NCBI GenBank assembly: GCA_040386075.1 | Contig: JAZKGE010000019.1 | Coordinates: forward strand, 299,461-363,460 | DNA length: 64,000 bases | Direction of reading: 5' to 3' | Origin: UBA4416 sp040386075 | GTDB lineage: Bacteria; Bacteroidota; Bacteroidia; B-17B0; Aurantibacillaceae | Part shown: piece by piece, positions 1 to 9,381 of the stretch | Numbering within the stretch: position 1 is the first letter of the stretch | Layout: each line of letters begins with the position of its first letter | The notes under the pieces: model-generated | Seen by the model: the letters and a program-made list of their open reading frames with translations, nothing else | Database searches by the model: none | Told to the model about the DNA's origin: nothing | Translations under genes and position numbers: made by a program

Positions 1-20
1 GGTAATAAAACTATGACCAT

Positions 21-950
21 TTGACCCAAACGTTTACTATTAGCTTAACTCAAAAAAACGTATTAAAGACTTTATTATATTTTGACGTATTTAATTATCC
101 GTTGAAATTTGATGAGGTTTTTGAGAATATGGCTGTGGCCATTAACAAAGACGATCTTAGAAATGACCTGCAATGTTTAACGGAAGAAGGACTCATTGTA
201 GAAGAGCAGGGATTCTATCTTCTTCCCACTACATCAAAAAACAGTATTGCTAGACGTTTAAAAGGAAATGCTGAAGCTTTGGAAACAATGCATAAAGCGC
301 ATTATTATAGTAAAAAGATCGCATCATTCCCTTTTATTTTAGGTGTTTATATTTCGGGAGGTTTATCAAAAAATTATTACGACGAATATAGCGATATCGA
401 TTATTTTGTGGTTACTAAAGCAAACAGATTGTGGCTATGCCGTACAATGTTTGTGTTATTTTACAAAACTCTATCTAAGAAAGAAAAAAATAATTATTGC
501 CTGAACTATTTTATCTCGGAGGCTGACCTGCTTATTCCGGATAAGAACGATTTTGTGGCTACAGAACTGGCCTATTTACTACCAACTGTTAACTACCCTT
601 TATACAAAAGAATTTTAACTGAAAACAGCTGGTATAAAAACAGATTTATCAACAAAGAGGAATTGTCTGACCTGAATTGCATTAAAACACCAGGCCCCTG
701 GTATAAAAAAGCTATAGAATTGTTTTTTTCGGGAAAGTTTGGGAATTGGGCGGATGACCAATTGTTATACATTACCCTAAAACACTGGCAAAAAAAGTAT
801 CCTGAACTAAGTCAGGAAGATTTTGATCTTCAGTTCCGTTCCCGAAAGCATGTTTGTAAGTATCATTCAAAAGGTCATCAGAATAAAGTATTGAACTTAT
901 GGAATGAGAAAATAAAAAAATTTTCGGATCAATTTCAAGTAGATTTATAA
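21..950 (+). CDS. Nucleotidyltransferase-fold protein with N-terminal winged-helix-like region
   Basis: 309 residues if the TTG at 21 is the start; the nearby ATG at 13 hits a stop after four codons. Residues 108-132 read like a polymerase-beta type nucleotidyltransferase core: a GG at 113-114 followed by SDID at 124-127, the usual GG...(S)DxD metal-binding signature. Residues about 14-70 look like a small winged helix. The C-terminal 150 residues are helical and not recognised. It sits 4 bases before a B12-radical SAM gene and shares an operon with it, so a role in the same pathway (nucleotidyl transfer to a small molecule or regulator) is inferred. The substrate is unknown. The operon may start upstream of the window. 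Confidence 0.6.
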   Translation: MTQTFTISLTQKNVLKTLLYFDVFNYPLKFDEVFENMAVAINKDDLRNDLQCLTEEGLIVEEQGFYLLPTTSKNSIARRLKGNAEALETMHKAHYYSKKIASFPFILGVYISGGLSKNYYDEYSDIDYFVVTKANRLWLCRTMFVLFYKTLSKKEKNNYCLNYFISEADLLIPDKNDFVATELAYLLPTVNYPLYKRILTENSWYKNRFINKEELSDLNCIKTPGPWYKKAIELFFSGKFGNWADDQLLYITLKHWQKKYPELSQEDFDLQFRSRKHVCKYHSKGHQNKVLNLWNEKIKKFSDQFQVDL

Positions 951-954
951 CACG

Positions 955-2415
955 GTGAAAGTTCTCTTTACTCATAGTTACTTTTTAAGATTCGATGCTA
1001 AGCAATTTAAAACGGCTATGCCATATCCGCCATTGGGCACATTGTACGCGATGTCTTATTTGCGGGAGCATGGGTATGAAGTGAAACTGTTTGACTCTAT
1101 GTTTTGTTATTCTGCTAAAGATATCCGTTCAACCATTGATGAATTTGAGCCGGATATTTTTATCAGTTATGATGACGGGTTTAATTACCTTACTAAAATG
1201 TGCCTCACTAATATGCGGGAAGCATGTTTTGATATGCAGACTTATGCGAAATCCAAAGGATGTCAAGTGATCGTTTCCAGTTCGGATGCTACAGATCATA
1301 TAACTGATTATTTAAAGCATGGTGCGGATGTAGTTGTAATTGGCGAGGCCGAACAAACTGTATTAGACTTGTGTAATGCTTATAAGGCTAAAGAGCGCAT
1401 TGATTTAATTTCAGGGATTGCATTTAACAGCAATGGAAATTTGATCAAAACAAATGCAAGAACTGTTCTTAAAAACCTCGATGTGTTGCCACCTCCGGCC
1501 TGGGACCTATTAGATATTTCGGGGTATAAAAGTATGTGGATGCAAAACCACGGTTATTTTTCTCTGAATTTTGTTACCACGCGTGGTTGTCCATATAAAT
1601 GTAACTGGTGTGCAAAACCTATTTATGGTAACCGTTATAATTCTCATAGTTCCAAAAGTATTGTTTTGGAAATAAAAAAATGGCAGCAACAATTTGGCTT
1701 TACGCACATTTGGTTTGCAGATGATATTTTTGGATTGAAGCCAAACTGGCTAAAGGATTTTGAATATCATATCAAAAAGGAAAGTGTTAAGGTTAACTAC
1801 AAAATACAAAGCCGTGCCGATCTGTTACTTGAGGAAGATAATATCAAACACCTGGCTAACAGTGGCTGCACCATGGTTTGGATGGGAGCAGAGAGTGGTT
1901 CTCAGAAAATACTGGATGCCATGAATAAAGGAACAAAAGTAGAGCAGATTTATGAAGCTACACGACTTTTAAAGAAAAATCACATTTCTGTTTCTTTATT
2001 TTTGCAACTGGGTTATTTGGGTGAAACCATTGATGATATTAAACTTACTGTGAAAATGGTAGAAGATCTATTACCGAATGATATTGGCATTTCTGTATCT
2101 TATCCCTTACCCGGAACTGTGTTTTATGACAAAGTAAAAGACCAGTTAAAGGGTAAGAGCAACTGGACAGATAGTGATGATCTGGACATGATGTTTAAGA
2201 ATACATATAAACCTGAGTTTTATAAACAGCTTCAACGATACATCCATAAGAGATACCGCAAGCAAGTTGGATTTGCATCAGCTAAACAATTATTGTCATC
2301 TCCCTCCAAACAACATTTTAAAAATACATTGTCGCTTTTTAAAATGATTCCTGGGGAACAAATAGAAAAGCAAAGACTTAAAAAAATTGAACCCAGTGCA
2401 GCCGCAAGCCTTTGA
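955..2415 (+). CDS. B12-binding domain radical SAM protein (first paralogue)
   Basis: 486 residues from a GTG start 4 bases after the previous stop. Residues 1-150 form a cobalamin-binding-like Rossmann domain (PPLGTLYAMSYLREHGYEV, then VIGEAEQT near 128-135) without the DxHxxG ligand motif. The radical SAM cluster motif CPYKCNWC gives C212, C216 and C219, as CxxxCxxC. Enzymes of this class use a [4Fe-4S] cluster and SAM to make a 5'-deoxyadenosyl radical, and often methylate, cyclise or oxidise unactivated carbons. It is clearly paralogous to the gene at 3189, with a methyltransferase gene between them. The 3' end overlaps that methyltransferase by 29 bases, which suggests translational coupling. 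The product is unknown. Confidence 0.85.
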   Translation: MKVLFTHSYFLRFDAKQFKTAMPYPPLGTLYAMSYLREHGYEVKLFDSMFCYSAKDIRSTIDEFEPDIFISYDDGFNYLTKMCLTNMREACFDMQTYAKSKGCQVIVSSSDATDHITDYLKHGADVVVIGEAEQTVLDLCNAYKAKERIDLISGIAFNSNGNLIKTNARTVLKNLDVLPPPAWDLLDISGYKSMWMQNHGYFSLNFVTTRGCPYKCNWCAKPIYGNRYNSHSSKSIVLEIKKWQQQFGFTHIWFADDIFGLKPNWLKDFEYHIKKESVKVNYKIQSRADLLLEEDNIKHLANSGCTMVWMGAESGSQKILDAMNKGTKVEQIYEATRLLKKNHISVSLFLQLGYLGETIDDIKLTVKMVEDLLPNDIGISVSYPLPGTVFYDKVKDQLKGKSNWTDSDDLDMMFKNTYKPEFYKQLQRYIHKRYRKQVGFASAKQLLSSPSKQHFKNTLSLFKMIPGEQIEKQRLKKIEPSAAASL

Positions 2416-3169
2416 TAGTTACGCCATAAATTATGATGATCATTTTACGAATTCATTGATTGGGAAAACTCAACGTGAACAGGTTCGTAAACAATTAAGC
2501 CGGGCCATTAAAAATAATGTAAAAAGCGTTTTAGAAATAAATTGCGGTACAGGAGAAGATGCTTTATGGTTTTCCAGGAAAGGACTGAAAGTATTGGCTA
2601 CTGATATTTCAGAAGGGATGATTGAAGTAGCGAAACAAAAAACAAATGATATAGAGTTCCGGCAATTAAATTGTGTAAATATTGGATCATTGCCAAAAGG
2701 CAATTATGATTTGATATTTTCAAATTTTGGAGGGCTCAATTGTTTAAATGCAAATGAACTCATTCAATTTAGAAGAGCTTGCGACGTTCTTCAAAATAAA
2801 GGAAATCGCTTGGCATTTGTTATTATGGGCACGCAATGTTGGTGGGAACGTATTTACTTCAAATCAAAAAAGGATAAAGACAGATCCACCCGTAGGCAAA
2901 ATAAAAAGGGAGTGGAGACGATCATCAATGGTGAAAAATTTAAAACGTATTATTACAGTCCTGAATATTTTGTAGAATTATTTGGTGATGATTACGACTA
3001 CGTTATCTCAAAACCAATTGGATTGTTTGTGCCACCCTCTTATTTGGAGCCTTATTTTGTGAAAAGAAAATTTTTACTTGGAGCTTTGCGTGTCTTGGAT
3101 CGAATATTCTCATTTTCGTTTTTTTCCAATTATGCGGATCATTACTTAATTGTTTTTGAGAAGAAATAA
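2387..3169 (+). CDS. Class I SAM-dependent methyltransferase
   Basis: 260 residues from a TTG start inside the end of the preceding radical SAM gene. Motif I is VLEINCGTGED near residues 43-53, followed by the acidic end of strand 2 (ATDISEGM) and a post-motif segment YDLIFSNFGGLNCL. This is the Rossmann-like fold that binds S-adenosylmethionine. The C-terminal part is hydrophobic and aromatic (IFSFSFFSNYADHYLIVFEKK), so the substrate may be lipid-like, but that is a guess. Its position between two paralogous radical SAM genes argues for one pathway. The family is secure; the substrate is not. Confidence 0.8.
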   Translation: MNPVQPQAFDSYAINYDDHFTNSLIGKTQREQVRKQLSRAIKNNVKSVLEINCGTGEDALWFSRKGLKVLATDISEGMIEVAKQKTNDIEFRQLNCVNIGSLPKGNYDLIFSNFGGLNCLNANELIQFRRACDVLQNKGNRLAFVIMGTQCWWERIYFKSKKDKDRSTRRQNKKGVETIINGEKFKTYYYSPEYFVELFGDDYDYVISKPIGLFVPPSYLEPYFVKRKFLLGALRVLDRIFSFSFFSNYADHYLIVFEKK

Positions 3170-3188
3170 AGACGTACTTTTATAAGAG

Positions 3189-4607
3189 ATGAAGATCCTT
3201 TTTACACACGGTTATTTTTTGAGCGAAGATCCAAAGGAACTTCAGATCATGCGGCCGTATGTGCCTTTGGGAATTTTATACATTTCTGCTTTTCTCGAGA
3301 AGAATGGTTATGAGAACGAAGTATTTGATTCTACATTCTCTACTCTTGATAAACTCAAAGAAAAGATCCTGAATACAAAACCTGATGCTGTAGCCATCTA
3401 CACTAATTTAATGACGAAGCTCAATGTATTAAAGATCATTAAATTTATTCGGTCTGAAAACTCTTTGATTAACACTAAAATAATTTTGGGCGGACCTGAA
3501 GTACGAAACTACGCGGACAATTTTTTGAATTATGGAGCTGACTTTATTGTTATTGGAGAAGGGGAGGAAACTACGCTGGAATTGATAAATGTTTTGTCAT
3601 CTCACCCTGAACTTGATTCAGGGTCTCATGAGATGCTGAATCAGGTTCAGCATGACTTAAGTAGTATAAAGGGCATAGCGTACCTTGATAACGGAAAAGT
3701 AATTACAACAGCCGAGCGTCCTTTAATAAAAGATGTTAATACATTGCCCTTTCCTAACCGTCAAAAAATTGATTTCACACCTTATTTGGATGGTTGGAAA
3801 ACACACCACGGTTATAGTATGATGAGTGTAAATACCATGCGTGGGTGTCCATATACTTGCAAATGGTGTAGCAGAGCGGTTTATGGTGGAACCTATAGAA
3901 GACGCTCCCCGCAATTAGTTGCACAGGAAATGAAGCACATTAAACAAACGTACCACCCCGATATGATCTGGTTTGTGGATGATGTTTTTACCATCCATCA
4001 TAAATGGTTAACAGAATTTGCCGAAGAAGTAAAAAAACAGGATGCTGTTATTCCTTATGAGATCATTTCACGTGCAGATAGGCTAAATGAAGAAGTGATT
4101 AAAACGTTAAAAGCCAGTGGTTGTTTCAGGGTTTGGGTTGGTGCTGAAAGCGGTTCTCAAAAGATCATTGATGCAATGGATAGAAGAGTAGATGTGATGC
4201 AAACACGTCAGATGATCAACCTGGCAAAGCAACACGGATTAGAGGCAGGCACATTTATTATGTTGGGTTATCCCGGAGAAACCAAAGAAGATATCAAAGA
4301 AACCATTGAACATCTCGTGCAATCAAATCCTTCGCAATATACGATCACAGTTGCTTACCCTATCAAAGGAACGGAGTTGTATAACGAAGTTAAAAATGAA
4401 TTTTTAGATCAGCGCCTGGAATGGGAAACTTCCACCGACAGGGATATTGATTTTAAGCGTACACATCCAAAACAATATTACCAATACGCTATTCAGTGGG
4501 TAATGAATGAAGTCTATCTAAAAACAAAAAATAAGAACCTTTTAAAAATTCCTTACCTGAAATTAAAATCCTTGAAGTATCAACTACAGATGGAAATGAG
4601 TAAATAG
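3189..4607 (+). CDS. B12-binding domain radical SAM protein (second paralogue, with palindromic-repeat insertion)
   Basis: 472 residues, ATG start 19 bases after the methyltransferase. It has the same architecture as the protein at 955: an N-terminal B12-binding-like domain (VPLGILYISAFLEKNGYE, VIGEGEETTLELI) and the cluster motif CPYTCKWC with C220, C224 and C227. The later segment VWVGAESGSQKIIDAM matches VWMGAESGSQKILDAM of the paralogue. Between the two domains, residues 138-156 (SHPELDSGSHEMLNQVQHD) are translated from an inserted palindromic repeat at DNA level and are absent from the paralogue. The insertion keeps frame and sits in the linker, so the enzyme is probably still functional. 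Confidence 0.85.
   Translation: MKILFTHGYFLSEDPKELQIMRPYVPLGILYISAFLEKNGYENEVFDSTFSTLDKLKEKILNTKPDAVAIYTNLMTKLNVLKIIKFIRSENSLINTKIILGGPEVRNYADNFLNYGADFIVIGEGEETTLELINVLSSHPELDSGSHEMLNQVQHDLSSIKGIAYLDNGKVITTAERPLIKDVNTLPFPNRQKIDFTPYLDGWKTHHGYSMMSVNTMRGCPYTCKWCSRAVYGGTYRRRSPQLVAQEMKHIKQTYHPDMIWFVDDVFTIHHKWLTEFAEEVKKQDAVIPYEIISRADRLNEEVIKTLKASGCFRVWVGAESGSQKIIDAMDRRVDVMQTRQMINLAKQHGLEAGTFIMLGYPGETKEDIKETIEHLVQSNPSQYTITVAYPIKGTELYNEVKNEFLDQRLEWETSTDRDIDFKRTHPKQYYQYAIQWVMNEVYLKTKNKNLLKIPYLKLKSLKYQLQMEMSK
3605..3655. repeat. In-frame palindromic repeat inside a coding sequence
   Basis: The arm CTGAACTTGATTCAG (3607-3621) is repeated as its reverse complement CTGAATCAGGTTCAG (3636-3650) with one mismatch in 15. 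The arms flank a central perfect palindrome CTCATGAG (3625-3632). Each arm is itself a short hairpin. The translation ELDSGSHEMLNQVQHD resembles peptides produced by palindromic elements found inserted in protein genes of several bacterial groups (from memory of the Rickettsia palindromic element phenomenon). It lies in the linker of the radical SAM protein. Only one copy is seen in this window. Confidence 0.8.
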
Positions 4608-4632
4608 TACTCTGCTTCTCTGCGATTAAGCT

Positions 4633-5193
4633 TTAAAAACTAGCACCTACGCTCACACCACCCCAAAACTGAAAATAGTCGGGGTGAAACCCTAAAGCAT
4701 CATTGCTCATAAAAATAGGAGTTAATCCTGCTCTAATAAAAAATCCATCATCTTGTTTTTGATAACGGTATCCACATCTTCCCACACCAAATACAATATT
4801 TTCCCAAAAGTAGTTATCAATTTGATTGGGTCTTTCATTGTATCTGCGTTGCATGGTTGCTCCAAGTCCCAATTCTAAATGATGTGGATTTGAAAACAAA
4901 ATGAAATTATTTTCCAGAATATAGATCTGTTCAATATAGATCCCATTAAAATGCGGAGCAAAGCCCAAACGAGCACTCATTTTTAACTTTTCTTTATAAT
5001 AATAAATGCGGTCGAAATTCAAAGAATACAAGCCCGCATTCCCACCCAGCTCAATAAAGGCAGCACTTTTAGCCGGATCTTTACTGTAATCCCTGGCTTT
5101 TGGACCGGTATAATCATCTTGACCCTTTATCAACAGGCAACATAGCACCAAAAGTGCAGAAAACAGGCTATTTTTATAAGTAAACACTAACAA
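4633..5193 (-). CDS. Exported hypothetical protein, probable outer-membrane barrel-like
   Basis: 186 residues if the TTG at 5193 is used; a GTG two codons later is equally possible. The N-terminus FTYKNSLFSALLVLCCLLIKGQDD is a signal peptide. The rest has alternating aromatic/polar strands (AFIELGGNAGLYSLNFDRIYYY, LGFAPHFNGIYIEQIYIL, WGGVSVGASF), as in small Bacteroidota outer-membrane barrels. It ends on a hydrophobic/aromatic strand with a terminal Phe, a typical outer-membrane beta signal. It is convergent with the radical SAM operon and is probably a separate transcription unit. No specific function is recognised. Confidence 0.6.
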   Translation of the reverse strand: MLVFTYKNSLFSALLVLCCLLIKGQDDYTGPKARDYSKDPAKSAAFIELGGNAGLYSLNFDRIYYYKEKLKMSARLGFAPHFNGIYIEQIYILENNFILFSNPHHLELGLGATMQRRYNERPNQIDNYFWENIVFGVGRCGYRYQKQDDGFFIRAGLTPIFMSNDALGFHPDYFQFWGGVSVGASF

Positions 5194-5340
5194 ACTTACG
5201 AATTAAAACAAAATGATGCTTTATTAATTAAATGTTAAAATCTTAATAAGGCAAAAGTCTATCAAAGCGCTATCTTTACCAAGTTTGTTTTTTTGTAACA
5301 CATTGTTGTGTTCTGATCATCAAGCGCCATTAACTATTCT

Positions 5341-8151
5341 ATGAAAGACACATCTATAAAATCCGTTTTAATTATTGGTTCCGGCCCTATCATTATTGGA
5401 CAAGCCTGTGAGTTTGACTACTCAGGCTCACAATCTGCCAAAAGTCTTCGTGAAGAAGGTATTACAGTAACTCTGATTAATTCAAATCCTGCAACTATTA
5501 TGACTGACAAAGTAACGGCAGATCACATCTACCTGTTGCCTTTGGAAGTAAAATCTATTATTAAAATACTTGAAGAACGTCAGATTGATGCTGTGTTACC
5601 AACAATGGGTGGACAAACAGCGTTAAACCTGGCATTGAAATGTGATGACTTGGGGATTTGGAAAAAATACGGTGTGAAAATGATCGGTGTTGATATTGAT
5701 GCCATCAAAGTAACCGAAGATAGAGACTTGTTCCGAATCAGGATGAATGAGATTGGAGTGAGTATGGCGCCGTCAAAAATTGCCAAATCATTTTTAGAAG
5801 GAAAATCAATTGCACAGGAATTTGGATTTCCTTTGGTTATCCGTCCTTCGTTTACCCTTGGTGGAAGCGGTGGCTCGGTAGTTTATAAAAAAGAAGATTA
5901 CGATCATTTATTGAACAGAGGTTTGCAAACTTCACCCATACATGAAGTATTAATTGATAAAGCAGTTTTAGGCTGGAAAGAATACGAGTTGGAATTGTTG
6001 CGTGATAAAAATGACAACGTAGCGATCATTTGTTCCATTGAAAATTTTGATCCAATGGGTGTGCATACCGGTGACAGTATTACTGTAGCGCCTGCACAAA
6101 CATTAAGTGATAGTACTTATCAAAAGATGCGTACCATGGCTATCAAAATGATGCGCAGTATTGGTAATTTCTCAGGCGGTTGTAATGTACAGTTTGCTGT
6201 GAGCGATGATGAAAAAGAAGAAATTATTGCCATTGAAATTAATCCACGCGTATCGCGTTCATCAGCATTGGCAAGTAAAGCTACCGGTTACCCGATTGCT
6301 CGTATTGCCAGTAAATTAGCTATTGGATATACATTAGATGAATTACAAAACCAGATCACGAAACAAACATCGGCTTATTTTGAACCGACATTAGACTACG
6401 TCATTGTAAAAATACCACGATGGAACTTTGATAAATTCAAAGGTTGTAACCGCGAATTAGGTTTCCAAATGAAATCAGTTGGAGAGGTAATGGCAATAGG
6501 CCGTTCTTTCCAGGAAGCCTTACAAAAAGCATGTCAATCGTTAGAAATTAAACGTAATGGATTAGGCGCTGATGGTAAAGAAAACACAAATCAGGCAGAA
6601 CTGTTAGCAGGACTGGAAAGGCCAAGCTGGAATCGTTTATTTATGATCTATGATGCTATGAAATTAGGCATCTCCATCAAAACCATTCAAAAGTTAACGC
6701 GCATTGATATGTGGTTCCTGGAGCAAATCGAACAAATGATTGCCTTAGAGAATGAAGTGTCTAAATACAAATTGAATGATATTCCACGCGACATATTATA
6801 CGAAGTAAAGCAAATGGGTTATGCCGACAGACAAGTTGCACATTTACTGCGTTGTCTGGAAAGTGAAGTGTATAACAAACGTAAGGAAATGAACATCAAC
6901 CGTGTATTTAAAATGGTTGATACCTGTGCAGCTGAATTCGAAGCAAAAACCCCTTATTATTATTCAACTTTTGAAGACGAGAATGAAAGTATTCGTTCGG
7001 ATAAAAAGAAGGTGATCATTTTAGGAAGTGGCCCAAACCGCATCGGGCAAGGTATTGAGTTCGACTACAGTTGTGTGCATGGGGTTTTGGCGGCTAAAGA
7101 AATGGGTTACGAAACGATTATGATCAACTGTAACCCTGAGACCGTTAGTACAGATTTTAGCACAGCTGATAAATTATATTTTGAGCCTGTTTTCTGGGAA
7201 CATATTTATGACATCATTTTGCACGAAAAGCCTGAAGGCGTTATTGTTCAGTTAGGCGGGCAAACAGCATTGAAGCTTGCTGAGAAATTAGAGCGTTACG
7301 GCATCAAAATTATCGGAACTGATTTTAAATCACTGGATCTTGCCGAAGACAGAGGAAGATTCTCTAACTTATTAAAAGATCATAATATTCCTTATCCAAA
7401 ATTTGGAGTGATTACAGATGCCGAAGAAGCCATCACTTTATCCAAAGAATTGGGCTTCCCCTTATTGGTTCGCCCGAGTTATGTATTAGGTGGGCAAAGC
7501 ATGAAGATCGTGATCAATGAAGAGGAATTGGAACAACACGTAGTAAAGTTATTACACGACTTGCCGGGTAACCAGGTACTATTGGATCATTTTTTGCAAA
7601 ATGCGATCGAAGCTGAATCTGATTCTATTTGTGATGGCAAAGATGTACACATTATTGGTATGATGGAACACATTGAACCTGCAGGTATACACAGCGGCGA
7701 TAGTTACGCAGTGCTACCACCATTCGACTTAAGTGAGAATGTTTTGAAGCAAATGGAACAACATACCAAAACTATTGCAGTTGCGCTTAAAACAGTAGGA
7801 TTATTGAATATTCAATTCGCTATTAAAGATGAGATCGTTTATATTATCGAAGCCAATCCAAGAGCATCCCGTACGGTTCCTTTTATTGCAAAGGCTTACG
7901 ACGAACCTTATGTAAACTATGCTACTAAAGTTATGCTAGGCGCTAAAGTAAAGGACTTTAAATTTGCGCCAAAGCAAAAAGGATACGCCATTAAGATCCC
8001 TGTATTCAGTTATGAGAAATTTCCTGAGATCCAAAAAGAATTGGGGCCTGAAATGAAATCAACCGGTGAAGCTATTTATTTTATTGATGATCTGTATGAT
8101 GAGTACTTTCAGAATATTTATAGCGAACGGAATTTATATTTAAGTAAGTAA
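5341..8151 (+). CDS. carB: Carbamoyl-phosphate synthase large subunit, short form
   Basis: 936 residues. It makes carbamoyl phosphate from bicarbonate, ATP and glutamine-derived ammonia for pyrimidine and arginine synthesis. The two homologous ATP-grasp halves start SVLIIGSGPIIIGQACEFDY (near 8) and VIILGSGPNRIGQGIEFDY (near 558). Each is followed by the biotin-carboxylase-like core (RPSFTLGGSGGSVV; RPSYVLGGQSMKIV) and ends in EINPRVSRSSA and EANPRASRTVP. Enterobacterial CarB is about 1073 residues. This one stops soon after the second ATP-grasp half and lacks the C-terminal MGS-like allosteric domain, as is known in many Bacteroidota. The small subunit carA is not nearby. It is probably monocistronic. 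Confidence 0.95.
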   Translation: MKDTSIKSVLIIGSGPIIIGQACEFDYSGSQSAKSLREEGITVTLINSNPATIMTDKVTADHIYLLPLEVKSIIKILEERQIDAVLPTMGGQTALNLALKCDDLGIWKKYGVKMIGVDIDAIKVTEDRDLFRIRMNEIGVSMAPSKIAKSFLEGKSIAQEFGFPLVIRPSFTLGGSGGSVVYKKEDYDHLLNRGLQTSPIHEVLIDKAVLGWKEYELELLRDKNDNVAIICSIENFDPMGVHTGDSITVAPAQTLSDSTYQKMRTMAIKMMRSIGNFSGGCNVQFAVSDDEKEEIIAIEINPRVSRSSALASKATGYPIARIASKLAIGYTLDELQNQITKQTSAYFEPTLDYVIVKIPRWNFDKFKGCNRELGFQMKSVGEVMAIGRSFQEALQKACQSLEIKRNGLGADGKENTNQAELLAGLERPSWNRLFMIYDAMKLGISIKTIQKLTRIDMWFLEQIEQMIALENEVSKYKLNDIPRDILYEVKQMGYADRQVAHLLRCLESEVYNKRKEMNINRVFKMVDTCAAEFEAKTPYYYSTFEDENESIRSDKKKVIILGSGPNRIGQGIEFDYSCVHGVLAAKEMGYETIMINCNPETVSTDFSTADKLYFEPVFWEHIYDIILHEKPEGVIVQLGGQTALKLAEKLERYGIKIIGTDFKSLDLAEDRGRFSNLLKDHNIPYPKFGVITDAEEAITLSKELGFPLLVRPSYVLGGQSMKIVINEEELEQHVVKLLHDLPGNQVLLDHFLQNAIEAESDSICDGKDVHIIGMMEHIEPAGIHSGDSYAVLPPFDLSENVLKQMEQHTKTIAVALKTVGLLNIQFAIKDEIVYIIEANPRASRTVPFIAKAYDEPYVNYATKVMLGAKVKDFKFAPKQKGYAIKIPVFSYEKFPEIQKELGPEMKSTGEAIYFIDDLYDEYFQNIYSERNLYLSK

Positions 8152-8178
8152 GTATTATTTCATATTTTTGGGTAAAAT

Positions 8179-8397
8179 ATGACTATGAATAAATTACTTT
8201 TAATTTCGATTTTGACTGTAAGTCTTACAAGCTGTGGCAAAAGAGACTATACGTGTGAGTGTGATATAAATGGCGGAGAGTATAAAACTGTCATTAGTCA
8301 TACCACGCAATCGGATGCTTCTAAAAAATGTAAAGAGAAAGCCAAAGCTGTGGGTCAAAAGCAGGGAAGTTATTCTTACGAGTGCACTGTAAAATAA
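8179..8397 (+). CDS. Small lipoprotein
   Basis: 72 residues (70 if the second ATG at 8185 is used). It has a lipoprotein signal peptide with lipobox LTSC, so it should be anchored to a membrane by its Cys. The mature part carries three more Cys (YTCECD, KKC, YECTVK) and many Lys residues, and could be disulphide-stabilised. A TATTTTTG promoter-like box lies at 8163-8170, just before the start. It is 27 bases from carB but need not be co-transcribed. No family is recognised. Confidence 0.6.
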   Translation: MTMNKLLLISILTVSLTSCGKRDYTCECDINGGEYKTVISHTTQSDASKKCKEKAKAVGQKQGSYSYECTVK

Positions 8398-8473
8398 TTT
8401 ATTGATCATCCCTGAACTAAAATGTTCTAAGTTTTGGCGATTAAATTTAAAATTGATGCAAGAGAAGCGCTTT

Positions 8474-9211
8474 TTAGTTGTCTTTTAGAATCGACCTCAG
8501 TTCTCTTCTGTATTTTTTACGGGTAAATCCGTAAAAACGGGTATCACGATATATTTGCCTTAAGTCAACCCATAAACCGATAGAGTAATAAGCGCCACTA
8601 AAATTCAGGTTAGGGTTTTTATCCAATGCAATTCGATACCCGAAAGTGCCTGATACGCCTATCCAGCGCACAGGTTTAAAGATCAGGTTCACGCCGCCGG
8701 ATGTTAGTGAAACCCCTCCTTTTTTATCTGCAATGAGCTTGTGGGCAAATGTATCTTCCAGTGTTATATGATAGCTACCTAAGCCAACTTCCAGTGGCAG
8801 GTCCAATTCAAAGAACCGGCGATCAATAATTACATATTGATAAAATAAGGTCAGGTAACTTAAGGTTAAATTTCGCTTGGCAGGAATGTTTTTTTCATTC
8901 TGGCTTGTTACATTTTGCTTCGAACTATTTTGCAAACTATAAATGCCATAGCCAACCGTATGTTTTTCTTTAATGATAACACCTAACTGAAAACCTTTTA
9001 CATTCAAAGGACCGTCTTTTGTAAACGAATTGCGATTATCAATGGCAGCAAACGGACGCACTATTTTGAAGCGGTAAATATGAGCGCTGTCCTTTTTGAA
9101 TTTTTGTGTTAAAGAATCAATTTGTTGTTGCTGAAGAGGATTTTGTGAAAAGAATGATGTGGAGATCAGTAGGCCCATTATGAAGCATAAAATATGTATC
9201 GGAACTTTCAA
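8474..9211 (-). CDS. Exported hypothetical protein, probable outer-membrane barrel-like
   Basis: 245 residues from a TTG at 9211. The next in-frame ATG is at residue 12 and would leave a signal peptide too short, so the TTG form KVPIHILCFIMGLLISTSFFSQ is preferred, with some doubt. The signal peptide is followed by beta-rich sequence (LSYLTLFYQYVIIDRRFFELDLPLEVGLGSY, WIGVSGTFGYRIAL, GAYYSIGLWVDL) resembling Bacteroidota outer-membrane or cell-envelope proteins. The end is basic (RKKYRRELRSILKDN). A TACATTTG box (9209-9216, minus strand) overlaps the proposed start codon, which is odd. Function unknown. Confidence 0.6.
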   Translation of the reverse strand: MKVPIHILCFIMGLLISTSFFSQNPLQQQQIDSLTQKFKKDSAHIYRFKIVRPFAAIDNRNSFTKDGPLNVKGFQLGVIIKEKHTVGYGIYSLQNSSKQNVTSQNEKNIPAKRNLTLSYLTLFYQYVIIDRRFFELDLPLEVGLGSYHITLEDTFAHKLIADKKGGVSLTSGGVNLIFKPVRWIGVSGTFGYRIALDKNPNLNFSGAYYSIGLWVDLRQIYRDTRFYGFTRKKYRRELRSILKDN

Positions 9212-9282
9212 ATGTACAATTACTCAGACGGCTAATTCACAAAAAAGTTTAAAACAAGAGCTCACAATTGGGCACAAAAAAA

Positions 9283-9377
9283 GGGTAAGCTACTTTCATC
9301 GCACCGCTCAACCATCTACCCTTGCTATGTTCCCATCCTGGGGGATTTGACAGGAGCTGGTCGTGAAAGACTTACCC
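9283..9377 (-). ncRNA. ffs: Signal recognition particle RNA (small bacterial type)
   Basis: Read on the minus strand, the segment has the SRP domain signature CAGG-AUG-GGAA-CAU-AGCA: a GGAA tetraloop closed by three base pairs and flanked by the CAGG/AGCA internal loop, exactly as in E. coli (CAGG-UCC-GGAA-GGA-AGCA). The ends GGGTAAG and CTTACCC pair to close the hairpin. A seven-T run (9276-9282) follows the 3' end, and a TACTTTTG promoter box precedes the 5' end. The RNA binds Ffh to target nascent membrane proteins. Ends are predicted from pairing only. Confidence 0.85.
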
Positions 9378-9381
9378 GCCG

